A stretch of 64,000 nucleotides of DNA from Episyrphus balteatus (Eukaryota > Arthropoda > Insecta > Diptera > Syrphidae): contig NC_079134.1 in NCBI RefSeq assembly GCF_945859705.1, forward strand, positions 17,339,545 through 17,403,544, written 5' to 3'. Below the pieces are notes generated by a model. It did no database searches and was not told the origin of the DNA. It saw only the letters and a program-made list of their open reading frames with translations. The position numbers and the translations under genes were made by a program. The first letter of the stretch is position 1, and every line of letters begins with the position of its first letter. This document shows, in pieces, positions 60,407-64,000 of the stretch.

Positions 60407-62477
60407 CTGTAACAAAAAAAAAAGACAAAAAAAGAAACATGAAAACAATGTAAGATATATGGATAGAATGGTATATATCAGAAAACCACAACAACAATAC
60501 CGGAGGTCTACAGGAATATTATGAGAAAGGTGCGTGCTCGTAATGAAAAACTTAAAAGCTTCCTGCAGCCCTTTTCAATATAAACAAATATACCATATAG
60601 AGAAACCGAAAACCCCTTTACACAGCATCATCATTTCATCATTCAAGCCCCCAAGCAGAGTAACGCACCTTGGCACCTTCCCACCCTGTAACCCTTGTGG
60701 TGCGGTTCCATATAAAGAAATGTTCAAAGACACAGAAAAACCTCCTCTTCCACCTGTAATCTCTGATGAAAGTCTGTGTTAAATAATTACAGGAAATATG
60801 ACAGATAACTCATGTGTGATGTGTGAATGAGGGGGCGACCATAGCCCCCCAAACCGTTTCAAAAAACCCAAATCGTAATTCCAGATTTCAGCCCTATCCA
60901 CCCTCCCTACTTTCCTCTCTTGGCTCATCTCATATACAATCACTCATCGTTGTCATTTGAAAAGTTTTTCGATGCACGAAATTGAGAAATTTCCCCTCTG
61001 GCGAACAGTTTGCAGTTTTAATGAGGTATTCGGTGTACCTGGGTGGTGTTTTGCAGCAGCGTTACTTTTGCGGTAGCCCTCATTCAGATAACGACTGGTA
61101 AGTTCCAACCTTCGGGGATAGACAACTAGAGTAAATATTAAATTTCTGTTTTTCAGTGTACGGAGCTATCACATTTTTTTTCGACTTTTTTTTTTGTGTA
61201 AAGAGTGACATTTATAGGTGTAGCAGTAACTACTTCGTATTCAGCAGTTTGTTACATAAGTCCTAGAAGGGTTTATATTATGAGACTGATGTGTACATAA
61301 AAATACATATATCTCTATCTGTCTTGACTAGAATTGATTATAGAGTTGGTTTTTGTAGGAAGTTTGATAAGGTACCTTAGTCGTACACCTTGATGTTATA
61401 CATCTCTCGCTGAGAGCGAAGAACGATGTTTTGAAATATGTTGCAGTTCAGTTTGCTTTATTTACACTTTCACAGCAGTCTATCTCTCATCATCAGATGG
61501 GATTAAATTTAATTAATTTTAATGTAGAAGGATTTCTATTTTAATTATAAATGAATTGGTTTTGGATGGAATGAATATGTATGCGAGAGTGAAGAAGAGA
61601 AAATTTAACACACCAAAAATCTATATAATTCCCGATGAGAGGTATAGACTTAGATTTTTGTCACACAAAAATTTATAGAAATTTAAATTAAAATGAAGGT
61701 GTGTATATTTTGTCTGTAACTTTTGATCTCCTACCTTTCAGGAAAAATATTTAATTAAAATGATTCGATTGCAATCAGGAAGAGGTGGTCACTTTTTTTC
61801 TTTTTACTGAATATTTCCAATTGAATTTTTATTGGACTTTTTGTGAAGGTTCTTAAAAATTCATGTTCGCAGTTAAATTGAATGTTAGTCAACTTGATAA
61901 CATGCATTTTTCACAAAACGAAAAAAAAAAAAAAAATTAAAACCAAACTACTATTAATAAATGTAGGATTTGTTCTCCTTTTCAGTCATAGGTCTTCAAA
62001 GTATTGGACATCAAAAATACTGGCTTCAAAATCTTAAGCGTTTAATCAATTTCAATAAATCCTTTTTTAGATGTTTATATTTTTATTTATATTATTTTTA
62101 ATAGAAAAAAAGTTACGTATACACCATAGTGACCAAATTCGAAAAATAGATCATATAATAAATTGGATATTTCACAGTATTATTTTGATTTTTAAGATTA
62201 TTATGTAAGTTGATACAAGAACCACAGGTCAAAGTCTGAAGCGTGGCAAAGCTGCCAAATTGTGGTTGTCTTTTAATTTAAGTGATATAATTCTTGGCTC
62301 AAAGAGGTGTTCGTACCATGCACTTTACCGGCGATAATGCCAGTATACTTAACTTAATACAAACTGTACTGGCGAGAAGACATATCGTTTTAGTAGCATG
62401 TCTAAAGACAGCCGTCTTTCACAACAAACTTTTAATTTGATTTTTACTCTTTTATAATTTGCGATTGAATAGTGGAT
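60407..62477. other. Upstream intron or 5' region, nothing supported
   Basis: Right of the first visible exon. An A-run lies at 61920-61935. A sequence around GTTACGTATACACCATAGTGACC (62112) resembles 6809. No promoter or 5' exon can be defined. Confidence 0.4.
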
Positions 62478-64000
62478 CGGGAGATGCTCTTGACATCTAC
62501 GGGACATCTTCGGGAAATCTTGGAGACATGCTCGGAACATGCTCGGAACATGCTCGGGACATCTTCGGGACATTCTCGGGACATCTTCGGGACATCTTCG
62601 GGATATCTTCGGGACATCTTCGGGACATCTTCGGGACATCTTCAGGACATCTTCGGGACATCTTCGGGACATCTTCGGGACATCTTCGGGACATCTTCGG
62701 GACATCTTCGGGACATCTTCGGGACATCTTCGGGACAGCTTCGGGACATCTTCGGGACATCTTCGGGACATCTTCGGGACATCTTCGGGATATCTTCGGG
62801 ACATCTTCGGGACATCTTTGGGACATCTTCGGGACATCTTCGGGACATGCTCGGGACATCTTCGGGACATGCTCGGGACATCTTCGGGATATCTTCGGGA
62901 CATCTTCGGGACATCTTCGGGACATCTTCGGGACATCTTCGGGACATCTTCGGGACATCTTCGGGACATCTTCGGGACATCTTCGGGATATCTTCGGGAC
63001 ATGCTCGGGATATGCTCGGGACATCTTCGGGACATGCTCGGGACATCTTCGGGACATCTTCGGGACATGCTCGGGACATGCTCGGGACATGCTCGGGACA
63101 TCTTCGGGACATCTTCGGGACATCTTCGGGACATCTTCGGGACATCTTCGGGACATGCTCGGGACATGCTCGGGACATCTTCGAGACATGCTCGGGACAT
63201 CTTCGGGACATCTTCGGGACATCTTCGGGACATCTTCGGGACATCTTCGGGACATCTTCGGGACATGCTCGGGACATCTTCGGGACATCTTCGGGACAAC
63301 TTCTAGACATCTTTGGGACATCTTCGGGACATCTTCGGGACATCTTCGGGACATCTTCGGGACATCTTCGGGACATCTTCGCGACATGCTCGGGACATGC
63401 TCGGGACATCTTCGGGACATGCTCGGGACATCTTCGGGACATCTTCGGAACATCTTCTGGACATCTTCGGGACATCTTCGGGACATCTTTGGGACATGCT
63501 TGGGACATGCTCGGGACATCTTCGGGACATCTTCGGGACATCTTCGGGACATCTTCGGGACATGCTCGGGACATGCTCGGGACATCTTCGGGACATCTTC
63601 GGGACATGCTCGGGACATGCTCGGGACATCTTCGGGACATGCTCGGGACATCTTCGGGACATCTTCGGGACATGCTCGGGACATGCTCGGGACATGCTCG
63701 GGACATGCTCGGGACATGCTCGGGACATCTTCGGGACATCTTCAGGACATCTTCGGGACATCTTCGGGACATCTTCGCGACATGCTCGGGACATGCTCGG
63801 GACATCTTCGGGACATGCTCGGGACATCTTCGGGACATCTTCGGAACATCTTCGGGACATCTTCGGGACATCTTCGGGACATCTTCGGGACATCTTTGGG
63901 ACATGCTCGGGACATGCTCAGGACATCTTCGGGACATCTTCGGGACATCTTCAGGACATCTTCGGGACATGCTCGGGACATCTTCGGGACATCTTCGGGA
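62478..64000 (+). repeat. 12-bp minisatellite (GGACATCTTCGG / GGACATGCTCGG)
   Basis: More than 120 head-to-tail 12-base units, starting with a few degenerate ones and continuing past the window edge. Almost all units are one of two forms that differ at two adjacent bases (ATCTTCG or ATGCTCG); rare variants include TTTGGG, TTCAGG and GATATC. Because the unit is four codons long and lacks stops in several frames, it yields several overlapping 196-442 residue frames, mainly of Met-Ser-Arg-Arg-Cys-Pro-Glu-Asp-Val-Pro repeats. These have no start context, splice sites or domains and I regard them as artefacts. Confidence 0.95.

Noticed and set aside
61030..61080. Minus-strand ATG-led 15-codon stretch ending at a GT, as a possible first coding exon of the RasGEF gene
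   Set aside because: The donor is weak (GTACAC) and there is no recognisable family sequence. Transcript data would be needed.
62349..63981. Long open frames (up to 442 residues) made of MSRRCPEDVPK-like repeats, on both strands
   Set aside because: They follow directly from a 12-base unit without stop codons. Several frames are open at once, with no start context or domain, so they are satellite by-products, not genes.
62478..64000. Regular repeats that might suggest a CRISPR array
   Set aside because: Units are contiguous 12-mers with no unique spacers, and the window is eukaryotic.

Overview
This is a eukaryotic window, most likely from a fly or other insect. The DNA is very AT-rich, exons are short with GT-AG introns, and there are Penelope-like, Jockey-type, Tc1/mariner-like, hAT-like, piggyBac-like and Helitron-like elements. 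No bacterial gene organisation, rRNA or CRISPR array is present. The species cannot be fixed from the sequence.

The one host gene I can support lies on the minus strand and covers almost the whole window. Seven exons (60293-60406, 48058-48254, 47829-47949, 47556-47687, 29487-29621, 25851-25994, 4536-4972) join with matching phases and consensus splice sites. They encode a continuous part of a RASGEF1-type Ras-family guanine nucleotide exchange factor: the N-terminal REM-like region and then the start and middle of the CDC25-type catalytic domain. The 5' exon(s) should lie right of the first exon or outside the window, and the 3' end of the catalytic domain lies left of position 1. Introns are about 12.0 kb, 108 bp, 141 bp, 17.9 kb, 3.5 kb and 20.9 kb.

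The large introns are a graveyard of mobile DNA. From left to right: a Helitron-like element (442-1300); small hairpin repeats; a 5'-truncated LINE (2404-3716); two long inverted-repeat elements (11240-12882, 12971-14792); a 2.4-kb element with repeated TATCCGGACA motifs (15350-17731); a hAT-like fold-back remnant with a nested repeat (17770-18796); a 2.2-kb composite element (18991-21228) carrying a piggyBac-like MITE; a decayed LINE (22924-24490); a second TTAA-flanked MITE (27191-27483); a double hairpin (34501-35123); a nearly complete palindromic hAT-like element (35750-37094); a dead hAT with perfect 8-bp target duplications (38021-39429); a Jockey-type LINE with an open 3' ORF (41893-42991); a decayed Tc1-like element (45805-47417); a Penelope-like element (about 49891-50995); and a second copy of the composite element in opposite orientation (52355-54437), carrying a 507-bp Penelope derivative. 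The right end (62478-64000) is a 12-bp minisatellite that runs off the window.

The most interesting signals are the inverted pair of composite elements and the fact that a MITE and a Penelope element inserted at practically the same internal point of the two copies. Also notable are the self-contained Penelope derivative with inverted termini, the low-complexity insert inside the RasGEF catalytic region, the density of long intronic palindromes, and the 396-bp higher-order period in the terminal satellite.
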